Translations under genes and position numbers: made by a program
The notes under the pieces: generated by a model
Database searches by the model: none
Seen by the model: the letters and a program-made list of their open reading frames with translations, nothing else
Told to the model about the DNA's origin: nothing
Part shown: in pieces, positions 25,587-33,675 of the stretch
Layout of the letters: each line of letters begins with the position of its first letter
How positions within the stretch are numbered: position 1 is the stretch's first letter
Source: Methanobacteriota archaeon
GTDB lineage: Bacteria > Myxococcota > UBA727 > JABDBI01
Assembly (NCBI GenBank): GCA_013288705.1
Contig: JABDBI010000014.1
Location: forward strand, 1-44,407
Length of the DNA: 44,407 nucleotides
Direction of reading: 5' to 3'

Positions 25587-25811
25587 GTGGTTGATGGAGA
25601 ATTCAATGAGCAGGAGCTAATTCAACCCGAAAAATCCATGTTTCGCACACGCGTTCCTCGATCTGCCAAAGCGAATAATCACCTGTGGATTGTCATATTG
25701 GTGGTCGCGGTGACTTTAGTTATCGCTTTACTGTGTGGTGATTTCGGGTTTAGGGTAAATCCGAATAGCCAATTAGGGCGCGATCAAATTCATCTCCAGC
25801 GTGGACCTTGA
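25587..25811 (+). CDS. Small single-pass membrane protein, unknown
   Basis: This is a 74-aa protein with an acidic N-terminus, a basic patch (FRTRVPRSAKANN) and one membrane helix (LWIVILVVAVTLVIALLCG, about residues 33-51). The start is GTG with a strong AAGGAG site six bases upstream (25575-25580), which is the main reason to believe it. The positive patch before the helix fits an N-in orientation. The last 62 bp overlap the 3' end of the convergent 190-aa gene. No family is recognised. The 77 bp between the AlkZ-like gene start and this gene must hold both divergent promoters. Confidence 0.5.
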   Translation: MVDGEFNEQELIQPEKSMFRTRVPRSAKANNHLWIVILVVAVTLVIALLCGDFGFRVNPNSQLGRDQIHLQRGP

Positions 25812-26322
25812 CGCGTTTGACGACAAAGCCACTCTGCACATTGCGGAGATCCACGCTGGTAGCAAGTACAATTTCGGCAGCGCGTACATTTTCCACTTTG
25901 ATGATAATGCCCACACGGTCAGGGGTGAAATTGAACCGTCCGCGATCATCCCAATCAAAAAAGCAAGCCATTCCCGCAGCGGGAGCAGGCATTGAGCCGC
26001 GTGGTGTATAGAAATTTTGTCTCTTGAGATAATGTATGAGATTTGCCGCGCTGCGAAAAAAATAGGCCATTTGAGGCGTATTGGCGCCGCCGCCGATCTT
26101 TCTATATCCAGCTTCATCCTTGGAAAAATCGCGTTCAAGGCCATCTCGGAGCCACGGTGCACCTGCAACCATGACAACGTCGACCGCGCACAGCGCCGAG
26201 TGAACTGGGTCAAACTCCGTGCCAACGCTGGCATTCACCAAAGCTCTCGCTGCTTGAACAATATTGGCACGTCGTGCGAGTCTTGCCTCGCTGGTATCGG
26301 ATGCTTGATCTGTGACCGCCAC
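25750..26322 (-). CDS. Hypothetical protein, possibly DUF1287/NlpC-P60-like
   Basis: This 190-aa protein has no signal peptide. HSALCAVDVVMVAGAPWLRD (about 41-60), then PAAGMACFFDWDD and RVGIIIKVENV, give a Cys-containing helix followed by two strands. That order recalls the Cys/His layout of DUF1287 and other NlpC/P60-like proteins, but the expected HxGI histidine is replaced (RVGI). The assignment is weak. The start is a GTG with a GGGGAT ribosome binding site, 24 bp after the cdsA stop, making it the last gene of the sctL-uppS-cdsA run. Its 3' end overlaps the small plus-strand ORF. Confidence 0.6.
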   Translation of the reverse strand: MAVTDQASDTSEARLARRANIVQAARALVNASVGTEFDPVHSALCAVDVVMVAGAPWLRDGLERDFSKDEAGYRKIGGGANTPQMAYFFRSAANLIHYLKRQNFYTPRGSMPAPAAGMACFFDWDDRGRFNFTPDRVGIIIKVENVRAAEIVLATSVDLRNVQSGFVVKRVKVHAGDEFDRALIGYSDLP

Positions 26323-26346
26323 GAATATCCCCGTGTTGGTAGCAGC

Positions 26347-27177
26347 TTACCACAACGGACGAATAAGTGAAGTGTAGGCTAGAGTCCATGGTACGATCAC
26401 CAAAAGTGCATCAACGCGATCGAGAAATCCCCCATGCCCGGGGATCATGTGGCCAGAATCCTTGACATGATAAGCTCTCTTGATGCGGCTCTCAAACAGA
26501 TCCCCAAGGGGGCTTAGCACGATTGCCGGAAGCGCAATCCATAAAATGTCTCGCGTTTGTAGGTCTTGCAAAAACGGAATCTGAAATAGAGAAAAAACGT
26601 AGCTAAGAACAAAGGGCATCAGCACGGTTGCGATGGCTCCTCCAGCAAAACCTTCCCAGGTTTTCTTTTGGCTCACTGCAGCAAATAGCTGATGTCTACC
26701 AAACGTTCGACCGGCAAAATAAGCAAAAGTGTCATTTGACGCTGTCACCGTAATTGCTAAAAAAATGAACGATAGCCCGCCATCTGGGTATTTGCGCAAA
26801 AGAAAAATAGAGACAACACCTATACCGATGTAAGAGCACCCAAATAAAAGCATGGACATTTTTTCAAGCACGGCGGCATTGAGGCTTGGATGAAAAGTAA
26901 AGTAGGCCAAGAGCCCAAGGGTTAGGAGTGCGTAAAGCAGCAGAATTGTTGAAGCTTGCGGTGCGAGCATGCATAGCAGGCAGAAGATCACGCTGAGGGG
27001 TGCAAATATAATACGCAGCTTCGCCTGCTCTGGTGCAACCATGTGACCAAATTCAAGAAAGGAGAAGATTGCAACCACCAACACAAGCGCCAGCGTCGTC
27101 CATTGGCTTAAAACCAGTGCAGCAATGGTAACCGGCAGCAACACGAGGCTGCTCAAAATGCGCAGTCCTAGATTCAT
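26347..27177 (-). CDS. cdsA: Phosphatidate cytidylyltransferase
   Basis: This 276-aa polytopic membrane enzyme makes CDP-diacylglycerol from phosphatidic acid and CTP. About seven or eight membrane helices are visible. The C-terminal CdsA signature is clear: SPLGDLFESRIKRAYHVKD followed by PGHGGFLDRVDALL. An earlier conserved stretch is DTFAYFAGRTFGRHQL and KKTWEGFAGG. The ATG overlaps the uppS stop as ATGA, so translation is coupled. The uppS-cdsA pair is a standard bacterial envelope module. The unusual part is what lies upstream, two SctL-like genes. Confidence 0.96.
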   Translation of the reverse strand: MNLGLRILSSLVLLPVTIAALVLSQWTTLALVLVVAIFSFLEFGHMVAPEQAKLRIIFAPLSVIFCLLCMLAPQASTILLLYALLTLGLLAYFTFHPSLNAAVLEKMSMLLFGCSYIGIGVVSIFLLRKYPDGGLSFIFLAITVTASNDTFAYFAGRTFGRHQLFAAVSQKKTWEGFAGGAIATVLMPFVLSYVFSLFQIPFLQDLQTRDILWIALPAIVLSPLGDLFESRIKRAYHVKDSGHMIPGHGGFLDRVDALLVIVPWTLAYTSLIRPLW

Positions 27178-27890
27178 GTCTTAAGTTGCTCCGATGTTTT
27201 ACCAAAGCGCCTTTCGCGGCCGGCGAAATCGGCGAGTGCGATGTCTATATCCGCACGTGAAAATGCCGGCCACAATACCGGAGTAAAGTGGAGCTCCGCA
27301 TAGGATAGTTGCCAAAGCAGGAAGTTTGACAAGCGCTTCACTCCCGAGGTTCGAATAAAAAGATCTGGATCAGGTAAATCTGAGGTGTCCAGATGACGTT
27401 CCAATAATGCTTCGTCAATGTCTTCTGGTTTCAACAGACCATCTTTCAGCTTGGTGCAGATCGCTTTGGTTGCTCGGGCGAGCTCATCTCTGGCGCCGTA
27501 GGAAAGGGCAAGCGTGAGGCGCAAGCGATTTCCGTTGGCTGTTTTTTGACAGACTTGTTGAAGCGCCTTCTGAATTTGATTGGGCAATTGGTGTACGGCA
27601 CCAATCGTTCCAACACGAACACCTTTTGCAATTAACTCGTCACATTCCTTTTTTAGATAATTTTCCAGAATTCTCATAAGGCCAGAAACTTCGTCTTTGG
27701 GCCTTTGCCAATTTTCGGACGAAAATGCGTAGAGCGTTAAAAATGGAATGTGCAATTCGCCACAATATCTGACGATTTCTTGTGCAGCCTGAGCGCCCGC
27801 ACGATGACCCTCAAGGCGAGTTAGCCGTTGTTGTTTTGCCCAACGTCCATTTCCATCCATAATGATGGCAAGGTGTTTTGGTAAAGTCAC
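27174..27890 (-). CDS. uppS: Undecaprenyl diphosphate synthase
   Basis: This 238-aa cis-prenyltransferase makes undecaprenyl diphosphate, the lipid carrier for cell-wall building blocks. Its signature blocks are HLAIIMDGNGRWAKQ with the catalytic Asp, EGHRAG, LYAFSSENWQRP, RTSGVKRLSNFLLWQLSYAE and FTPVLWPAF. The start is taken as the GTG at 27890, because it places the catalytic block about 11 residues in, as in the family. That GTG overlaps the upstream sctL2 stop as GTGA. A longer reading from 27935 would overlap sctL2 extensively. The gene is coupled downstream to cdsA by ATGA. Confidence 0.96.
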   Translation of the reverse strand: MTLPKHLAIIMDGNGRWAKQQRLTRLEGHRAGAQAAQEIVRYCGELHIPFLTLYAFSSENWQRPKDEVSGLMRILENYLKKECDELIAKGVRVGTIGAVHQLPNQIQKALQQVCQKTANGNRLRLTLALSYGARDELARATKAICTKLKDGLLKPEDIDEALLERHLDTSDLPDPDLFIRTSGVKRLSNFLLWQLSYAELHFTPVLWPAFSRADIDIALADFAGRERRFGKTSEQLKT

Positions 27891-28531
27891 GCAAGGACCT
27901 TCGTGAGACTCTTGATTGCATCCGCTTCTTCGCAAAGAGCACTACCTACATCTGTGACTACACGAATGAACCCAGGTTTGACATCTGCAACTTCTTCAAT
28001 TTTGAAATCCGGGAGTGCGGTAATCTTGCCAAACAAACTTTGCTCATTTTGTGAGAATTTGTCCTTCTGCTCTTTGCACATTTGCAGCCGCAGGCAACGC
28101 CTTGCTCGCAATTGCTTGATGCCTTCTTTCAAAACATCATCAATTTGATTTGGGGGTAGCTTTTGGATCGTACCCAGAATTTTTTGTACGATTTCAAGGG
28201 CGATGACCCGAATATCAGCGGCAGCATCTTCATATACCTTTGCTCGGCGCTGAAAAATCGCAATTGCTTCGTTTGCGGCTTTCGCGAACGCTTCAGCCGC
28301 TGCTTTTGACATTGTCTCTTCTTGAACAAGAGCCGCTTGGCGCTTTCCCTCGATCAAGCGGGCTTTTCGGTCTTGCTCCCCTTTTGCGCGAATTTCTTGC
28401 GCCGTCTTTTGCGCTTGGTAAATCTCTCCTTCGATCACGCGGGCGCCGGAAAAACGAGGTGCTGTCGCTGGTGCGGCGGGAGTGGATGGCTGGGAATCGC
28501 CTTTTTGGCTTTTAATCACCCGCGTTGTCAT
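27887..28531 (-). CDS. SctL/FliH-like T3SS stator paralogue 2
   Basis: This 214-aa protein has a Pro/Ala-rich N-terminus, then a long charged coiled coil (about 35-100, rich in Ala, Lys, Glu and Gln). The C-terminal domain has the SctL/FliH layout, with VIALEIVQKILG, then a strand-rich part and VKPGFIRVVTDVGSALCEE, where the family usually has a Gly-containing strand followed by SxxGxxDA. FliH/SctL proteins form peripheral stalks that link the export ATPase to the cytoplasmic ring. The gene overlaps sctL1 upstream as ATGA and uppS downstream as GTGA. No ATPase gene (sctN/fliI) is adjacent. A V-type ATPase E-like stalk is the main alternative, because the two families share the fold. Confidence 0.65.
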   Translation of the reverse strand: MTTRVIKSQKGDSQPSTPAAPATAPRFSGARVIEGEIYQAQKTAQEIRAKGEQDRKARLIEGKRQAALVQEETMSKAAAEAFAKAANEAIAIFQRRAKVYEDAAADIRVIALEIVQKILGTIQKLPPNQIDDVLKEGIKQLRARRCLRLQMCKEQKDKFSQNEQSLFGKITALPDFKIEEVADVKPGFIRVVTDVGSALCEEADAIKSLTKVLA

Positions 28532-29106
28532 TTAAGCTCCGCGCCGCTTAGGCCTTGCAAGGCACGCGCTATTTCTTCGAGTTGGGTGGTCAGCTGGGCA
28601 TCGATGACGCCTGATTCTGTCTGGATGAGTACGCCACCCTTTTCGACCAGTCTGTCTTCCTGAATTTCTAAATCGCTTGCGCGACCCAGCGCACCTATCA
28701 ATTCTGCTTTGCTGGCTTTGAGCGTCGCTGCGTCTTGTGGATGAGCCCTCAAACGGATCTCGGAGGCCTCGCTGGTGGCCGAAAGCGCAGCTTTGGCCAC
28801 CAGGACAATGGTATCTTTGGCAGCCGCCATTTCAGCGTTCAAAAGTTGCTTGGCGACTTCTAAGGCCGTATGAATTATCTCAGCTTCTTTGTCTTTCATC
28901 AGAGTCTCTTCAAGCGTGCCGAGCTTTTCTTGCAGCTGTTCTGCCTTGCTAGAGCCCAGTTTTTGACCCGCTTCTTGCGCAGCCTTTGCCAAGGCCTCCA
29001 CTTCATCGTCAACTGCGCGCAGCCAACCAGCAACCTCTTTTTCTGTCTCTTCTATAAGAGCCTGCGCACGGGAATTGCTGGATGTTTTTCCTTGCTGAGA
29101 TTCCAT
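28528..29106 (-). CDS. sctL: SctL/FliH-like T3SS stator paralogue 1
   Basis: This 192-aa protein is counted from the ATG at 29106. It has an acidic, Gln/Glu-rich coiled-coil N-terminus (EETEKEVAGWLRAVDDEVEA) and the C-terminal SctL/FliH globular domain. The latter ends with IRLRAHPQDAATLKA, DLEIQEDRLVEKGGVLIQT and ESGVIDAQLTTQLEEIARAL. The GGVLIQTESGVIDAQL core is the classic stator signature and closer to consensus than in the next gene. An in-frame ATG at 29160 would overlap the LppC-like gene by 32 bp. The shorter form is preferred because it starts 22 bp after that stop, with GGAG upstream. It is coupled to the second paralogue by an ATGA overlap. Confidence 0.8.
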   Translation of the reverse strand: MESQQGKTSSNSRAQALIEETEKEVAGWLRAVDDEVEALAKAAQEAGQKLGSSKAEQLQEKLGTLEETLMKDKEAEIIHTALEVAKQLLNAEMAAAKDTIVLVAKAALSATSEASEIRLRAHPQDAATLKASKAELIGALGRASDLEIQEDRLVEKGGVLIQTESGVIDAQLTTQLEEIARALQGLSGAELK

Positions 29107-29128
29107 GTGAATTTTACCGCTCCAACGC

Positions 29129-30466
29129 TTAATATACACGAATAGGCTTGATGTTGCCATCCTCGAACATGAACAAGTGTGGCGGAGTCAGCGAGTCCCC
29201 ATCTTTGTCGAAAGAAATAGGGCCGCTGATTCCTTGAAAGCCTTGTGTTTCTGCCAATTGATCCCGAAAGCTGGTTCGAGAAAATTTGCCTTTCTTTGCC
29301 TGCACCATGCTTTTCACAAGCATTGCAATGTCGAAGCATTGGGCCTCCATGAGCGTTGGTTCTGCATGTTGGGCCGCGTCAAAGTTCGTCCGAAATTGTG
29401 TTGTGACCGGATCTGATGCACTGAAATCAACGCCACCTGCGAAAAAAGCACCGTCCATTTGGCTACCCAGACGCTCTCCCAGCAAATTGCTGTGCCAGCT
29501 ACTTGGACCCAGCAAGTAAATGGGCTCTGCGCCAAACCATCCCGTTGTCCTGCGATAGATATTGCCAATGCGCTGATCGTGGGAAACCAGAATATTCGCG
29601 GCAACCAGAGCCGGAATGATGTAGCTTACGGTTTTAGGAAAATCGGGAATCAGAAGACCTTCAAAGGGCACGTTTGGCAGGGCAGATTTACCGAGAAGCC
29701 TTTTGGCGTGTTCTGTAAATGTTGTTTCATTGCTTTCGTAAGATTCAAGCGAAGTGACAGTACCGCCTTGCTGTTTCACCTCTTCGACAAAAGCATGCAT
29801 CATCTCCATTCCGGGGCGGTGTTTGGGATAAAGAACGCCGAATCGTTTCAGGCTCAAATCGCGCATTGCGTGTTGTACGAGCACGCGCGCCTGTTTTTGG
29901 GGGGTGAGGCCAAAGTGGAAGGAATAAGGGCCTGTTTCTGCGATGCCTGGGCTTCTCGCAAAAGAAATGTTGGGAATTTGCAGAGCTTCTGCTTTACGTG
30001 CCACCGCAAGGCCGGTATCGCTGAGGATGTCGCCAAGCATGGCGAGCACGTGATATTTTGTGGCCAGGAGATCGACGAGCTGGATGGCGAGTTCTGCTTT
30101 GCCCTGTGAATCGCCTATGATCAGCGAGAGCGTATCGCCTTGCTGCACAGTGATGGGGGCCGGGTCCGGGGTAATGGTTGGCAAGCCAAACCCAATCTGC
30201 AGGGCGGCAAGCGCGCGTAAGCCATAATTTTTATACGGGCCCGAGAGAGGCAAGATAATTCCAATGCTCTTTGCTGCCAGCGGAATGTTGTCAGTGGTAG
30301 GCGTAATCAGCGCAGCCGGCGGGGGCGATGGTTGAGATTGCTGAGCTTGAACTTGCGTAGGGGCGGCAGCTGGCGTCGCCGTTTGACTTTTAGGGGGCAA
30401 GGTGGCACAGGCTGTCGCGAGCGCCAAACAATAAAAAATTGCAATGTATGTACGTATTGCAGTCAT
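29129..30466 (-). CDS. LppC-like penicillin-binding protein activator / type 1 periplasmic-binding-fold lipoprotein
   Basis: This 445-aa lipoprotein has signal MTAIRTYIAIFYCLALATAC with the lipidated Cys at about residue 20, then a Pro/Gln/Ala-rich linker of about 50 residues. A type 1 periplasmic-binding fold follows (SIGIILPLSGPYKNYG, LIIGDSQGKAELAIQLV, FGVLYPKHRPGMEMMHAFVEE, FEGLLIPDFPKTVSYIIPAL). This is the LpoA/LppC C-domain layout, in which the protein activates a peptidoglycan synthase from the outer membrane, though some homologues bind amino acids. The longer reading to 30652 overlaps fmt and is rejected. It is divergent from fmt over 33 bp, and sctL1 follows 22 bp later on the same strand. 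Confidence 0.82.
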   Translation of the reverse strand: MTAIRTYIAIFYCLALATACATLPPKSQTATPAAAPTQVQAQQSQPSPPPAALITPTTDNIPLAAKSIGIILPLSGPYKNYGLRALAALQIGFGLPTITPDPAPITVQQGDTLSLIIGDSQGKAELAIQLVDLLATKYHVLAMLGDILSDTGLAVARKAEALQIPNISFARSPGIAETGPYSFHFGLTPQKQARVLVQHAMRDLSLKRFGVLYPKHRPGMEMMHAFVEEVKQQGGTVTSLESYESNETTFTEHAKRLLGKSALPNVPFEGLLIPDFPKTVSYIIPALVAANILVSHDQRIGNIYRRTTGWFGAEPIYLLGPSSWHSNLLGERLGSQMDGAFFAGGVDFSASDPVTTQFRTNFDAAQHAEPTLMEAQCFDIAMLVKSMVQAKKGKFSRTSFRDQLAETQGFQGISGPISFDKDGDSLTPPHLFMFEDGNIKPIRVY

Positions 30467-30499
30467 GTCATTGTTTTCGCACAACACGCGTGAGCTGTC

Positions 30500-31480
30500 A
30501 TGACATCTTCTAAGAAAACTCGTATCGCCTTTTTTGGGACCCCGGAATTTGCCGTGCCAGTCTTCCAGGGTTTGTTGAACTATTGCGCACAACATGACTG
30601 CACACTTGCGTTTGTAGTTTGTCAGCCTGATCGACCAAAAGGTAGAGGGCAAAGAGAATCTGCGCCTGCAGTTAAGGTTTTAGCTGAGCAATATCACGTA
30701 ACTGCCTTGCAGCCAAAGAGCTTAAAGGTTGGTGCCGACGACGGAGATGCGTTGCGTGACGCGTTTCGACAAGAGCCAATCGACTTAGCAGTTGTGGTTG
30801 CCTACGGCCGCATCATCCCAGCAGATTTGTTGAGAATGTCGCGATGTGGTTTTGTAAATGTGCATGCGTCGCTGTTACCGCGCTGGCGCGGCGCAGCGCC
30901 CATACAGCGGGCTTTGGAGGCAGGTGACGCTAAAACTGGCGTATCTATCATGGATCTCGTGCCTGAGCTCGATGCTGGCGATGTTTATCTCACGCGGGAA
31001 ATTGGGATTGCTGAGTCTGACGATGCGATGTCCCTTGCAAAGAAGCTCTCTGCGTTAGGCACAAGCGCGCTGATCGACTGTTTGCCAAGAATATTAGATG
31101 GGACTTTGGAAAAAAGCGCCCAGCCAATCGATGGAATTACCTATGCAAAGATGCTGTCCAAGGAAGAAGGCGAAGTAGACTTTGCACAAAGTGCGCGTAC
31201 GATTGTCAATCGTTATCGTGGGTTTCAGCCATGGCCTGGGCTTTTTACGTCGCATAACGGCCGTACAATTCGTCTCTTTGCTGTGCGACAGAGCCGCGAT
31301 GATACGCCAAAAAGCGCCCCAGGGACTATTGTAAGGGTGGACGATTTTTTAGTCGTTCAGACAGGAGATGGCTGCGTTCAGATCGGAGAATTGCAGCTCG
31401 AGGGTAAAAAGCGGCTTCCAGTTGCGGCGTTTTTAAACGGATATCCGCTTATTGTCGGCGAGCATATTGGAAAAATTTGA
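30500..31480 (+). CDS. fmt: Methionyl-tRNA formyltransferase
   Basis: This 326-aa enzyme transfers formyl from 10-formyl-THF to initiator Met-tRNA. Signatures are IAFFGTPEFAVPVF, VCQPDRPKGRGQ, VVVAYGRIIP, NVHASLLPRWRGAAPIQRA (active-site Asn-His block) and MDLVPELDAGDVYL. The C-terminal tRNA-binding domain ends with RYRGFQPWPGLF and IGELQLEGKKRLP. All expected catalytic residues are visible. No def (peptide deformylase) gene is adjacent, although fmt and def are usually neighbours. Instead the orphan DNA methyltransferase gene follows 44 bp later. Confidence 0.97.
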   Translation: MTSSKKTRIAFFGTPEFAVPVFQGLLNYCAQHDCTLAFVVCQPDRPKGRGQRESAPAVKVLAEQYHVTALQPKSLKVGADDGDALRDAFRQEPIDLAVVVAYGRIIPADLLRMSRCGFVNVHASLLPRWRGAAPIQRALEAGDAKTGVSIMDLVPELDAGDVYLTREIGIAESDDAMSLAKKLSALGTSALIDCLPRILDGTLEKSAQPIDGITYAKMLSKEEGEVDFAQSARTIVNRYRGFQPWPGLFTSHNGRTIRLFAVRQSRDDTPKSAPGTIVRVDDFLVVQTGDGCVQIGELQLEGKKRLPVAAFLNGYPLIVGEHIGKI

Positions 31481-31524
31481 CGCAGATCAAAAAATGACCG
31501 AAGATAGAGAAAAGGACTTATCTC

Positions 31525-32421
31525 ATGGCACAAAGCGCAGCATATCAGAAGGGTGAAGTAGCACCGTACGACTTGGGTCGTACCTATGAGCCAGTGGCGA
31601 AGCCCCTTGATGCGGCGAGAGAGAATGAGGCGCAGCGCGTCTATCCAATGTACAACCAGTTGTACCTCGGAGATGTTGTTTCTACGCTACAAATGTGGCC
31701 CGACGGCCTTTTTGACGCATGCATGACTGACCCGCCATATAATATTGCGCGTGACCGCAAAGGATTATCTTGGGCATTTTCATCGCATGTGACCATCGAC
31801 AGCGATTGGGACCGCTTTAGCAACACGGATTACGAGGCATTTACGACGGCTTGGCTGCAGGAAATTTGTCGTATCACAAAAAAGAATGGCAACATTTTTA
31901 TTTTTGGTAGCTATCACAACATCTATACCATCGGCGCTATCGCGGCGCGGCTTGATTTACGTGTCGTGAACAGCATTGTATGGGCAAAACCTAATGCGCA
32001 GCCAAATATTACCTGCCGCATGTTCACAGAGAGCACTGAGCAAATTTTGTGGCTTTGCAACAATACCAACAAAGATGCCAAGCATTGGACGTTTAATTAC
32101 CACCACATGAAAGAGCTCAATGGTGGCAAACAAATGCGCAATTTTTGGGAAATTCCCGTCACGCCTATGCGAGAACGCGTGCATGGTAAGCACCCATCGC
32201 AAAAGCCTCTGAGATTGATGGAGCGTTTGGTATTGGCGGGTACGAATCCGAACGATGTCGTTGTCGATTGCTTTGCCGGCTCAGGATCGACGCTACTTGC
32301 CTGTGATCGCTTGGATCGCCGCTGGGTTGGCGTGGAGCGCGATGAGGGCTACTGCGAAATTGCGCATCGCCGCCTTGATGACGAGCGTAAACAGCGTCGC
32401 TTATTTCCCGCGATGCTCTGA
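31525..32421 (+). CDS. Orphan DNA methyltransferase (N6-adenine/N4-cytosine, beta class)
   Basis: This 298-aa DNA methyltransferase has the catalytic motif IV DPPYN at residues 69-73 preceding the AdoMet motif I CFAGSGSTLL near 249-258, the beta-class order seen in CcrM and many type II or III enzymes. HPSQKPLRLMERL before motif I and WVGVERDEGYC after it complete the fold. The usual C-terminal target-recognition extension of CcrM is absent. No restriction gene is adjacent, so it is an orphan in this window. The first 40 residues precede the catalytic fold and are unassigned. The stop overlaps the convergent mltA stop by about 20 bp. The ribosome binding site is AAAGGA. Confidence 0.9.
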   Translation: MAQSAAYQKGEVAPYDLGRTYEPVAKPLDAARENEAQRVYPMYNQLYLGDVVSTLQMWPDGLFDACMTDPPYNIARDRKGLSWAFSSHVTIDSDWDRFSNTDYEAFTTAWLQEICRITKKNGNIFIFGSYHNIYTIGAIAARLDLRVVNSIVWAKPNAQPNITCRMFTESTEQILWLCNNTNKDAKHWTFNYHHMKELNGGKQMRNFWEIPVTPMRERVHGKHPSQKPLRLMERLVLAGTNPNDVVVDCFAGSGSTLLACDRLDRRWVGVERDEGYCEIAHRRLDDERKQRRLFPAML

Positions 32422-33675
32422 CGTCAGCAGCCATATCTCTCCGTAATGATGCAGATTGCTCGCAAGCTTTTTCGCTTGTGCGCCTGTGCCCATGTATAAA
32501 TCGATGTGCCCAGGGCCCTTGATCGCAGAGCCGGTATCCTGCGCAAAGAGAAGCCTCCAATCGTGATGATCCACTTTGCCTGCGCTGTCGAGCACAGGCA
32601 CCCGCGCGAGCAGTACGCTGCCATACGGAATAATTGTGGGATCAACAGCCACCGAGTGTTGAGCCACAAGGGGCATTCCGGAAGCACCCATGGGTTTTTG
32701 ACCTTTGGGTGTGAAAAACACATAGGATGGGTTTTGTAGGAGGTAGTGATCCAGCAGGCTCGGGTTGCAATCGAACCAATCCTGAATAGCCTCGAGGGAA
32801 ACCTCTGCCGGTGTGAGATGGCCATCTTCGACCAAGAGCCTGCCAATACTTACATAAGGATGGCCGTTTTTGCCAGCATAAGCCAGAATGCGGGATGAGC
32901 CATCTTCAAAGACGGCTAGCCCAGAGCCTTGTACTTGCATGAAAAAAATATCGAGTGGATGGTTGGTGAAGGCGATTTCCAGGCCACGCCCCCTTAAAGC
33001 ACCGTCTTGTTCAATTTCTTTACGCGACAAAAAAGGGACGCCCTGTTTCAACTCCGCAGGCTTGCGATAGAGCGGGAATCGGTAATGCGCGTCTGCTTTC
33101 TTCCGCACGTGAATAATCGGCGTGAAGTACCCGGTAAATTGCACATTTCCTTTCTTGTCTGCTCCTGAGAGTCGGTATGCAGTCAGTCCTTTGGGTAGAG
33201 CAATTTCGTCGGTGTGGCTAAAGTTTCTTTGCAAGGTTTTTGCCGCCGCGCGAAGTTTCGCGTGGCTTTTCTCATTGCGCAAATAGTGTTGTTGCAACTT
33301 AAGCCCAATTTTCGCTTCCTTGGGCAAATGCAGCTTGAGCGAGGGGAGGTCTTCTTTGGTCCAAAGGGCAGCGAGTAATTTTCTGTTGAGGCTGCGGCCA
33401 TCTCCGGAAAAGCGGTAGAAGGACGGCGGCAAATCTTCGTAGACATAAAACGCGCAATCGATCTGGCCATCATCCATTTGGGTGCAGAATGGGTATTGGG
33501 ATGCAAACGCACCGGTCGCAAAACTATCGCAAGCAATGAGGGATTGCGTACTAGACATGACGTTGCAGGCATTTCGCCTATGTTTGATTTTTGGCGAAGA
33601 ACAGCCAGCACATAAATTCCATAATAGGAAAGCAAAGTAAAGAAGGAGAATTCGATCTAAGTAAGTGGAGCGCAT
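32401..33675 (-). CDS. mltA: MltA-type membrane-bound lytic transglycosylase
   Basis: This 424-aa lipoprotein has lipobox LCAGC (Cys at about residue 24). It cleaves peptidoglycan glycan strands to 1,6-anhydro ends. The MltA domain shows FTGYFTPIIHVRK, the GSGLAVFEDGSS block, AYAGKNGHPYVSIG and FFTPKGQKPMGASG. The C-terminal 3D domain shows LLFAQDTGSAIKG and GHIDLYMGTGAQAKKLA, which includes the catalytic Asp of the family. The order and length fit MltA. The start lies 19 bp inside the end of the FliG-like gene in another frame, so it is probably translationally coupled to it. A peptidoglycan-opening role for a trans-envelope machine is plausible by context. Confidence 0.93.
   Translation of the reverse strand: MRSTYLDRILLLYFAFLLWNLCAGCSSPKIKHRRNACNVMSSTQSLIACDSFATGAFASQYPFCTQMDDGQIDCAFYVYEDLPPSFYRFSGDGRSLNRKLLAALWTKEDLPSLKLHLPKEAKIGLKLQQHYLRNEKSHAKLRAAAKTLQRNFSHTDEIALPKGLTAYRLSGADKKGNVQFTGYFTPIIHVRKKADAHYRFPLYRKPAELKQGVPFLSRKEIEQDGALRGRGLEIAFTNHPLDIFFMQVQGSGLAVFEDGSSRILAYAGKNGHPYVSIGRLLVEDGHLTPAEVSLEAIQDWFDCNPSLLDHYLLQNPSYVFFTPKGQKPMGASGMPLVAQHSVAVDPTIIPYGSVLLARVPVLDSAGKVDHHDWRLLFAQDTGSAIKGPGHIDLYMGTGAQAKKLASNLHHYGEIWLLTSEHRGK

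Noticed and set aside
29459-30109. 216-aa plus-strand ORF antisense to the LppC-like gene
   Set aside because: The opposite frame carries a full lipoprotein with a recognisable periplasmic-binding fold, so this is a shadow.
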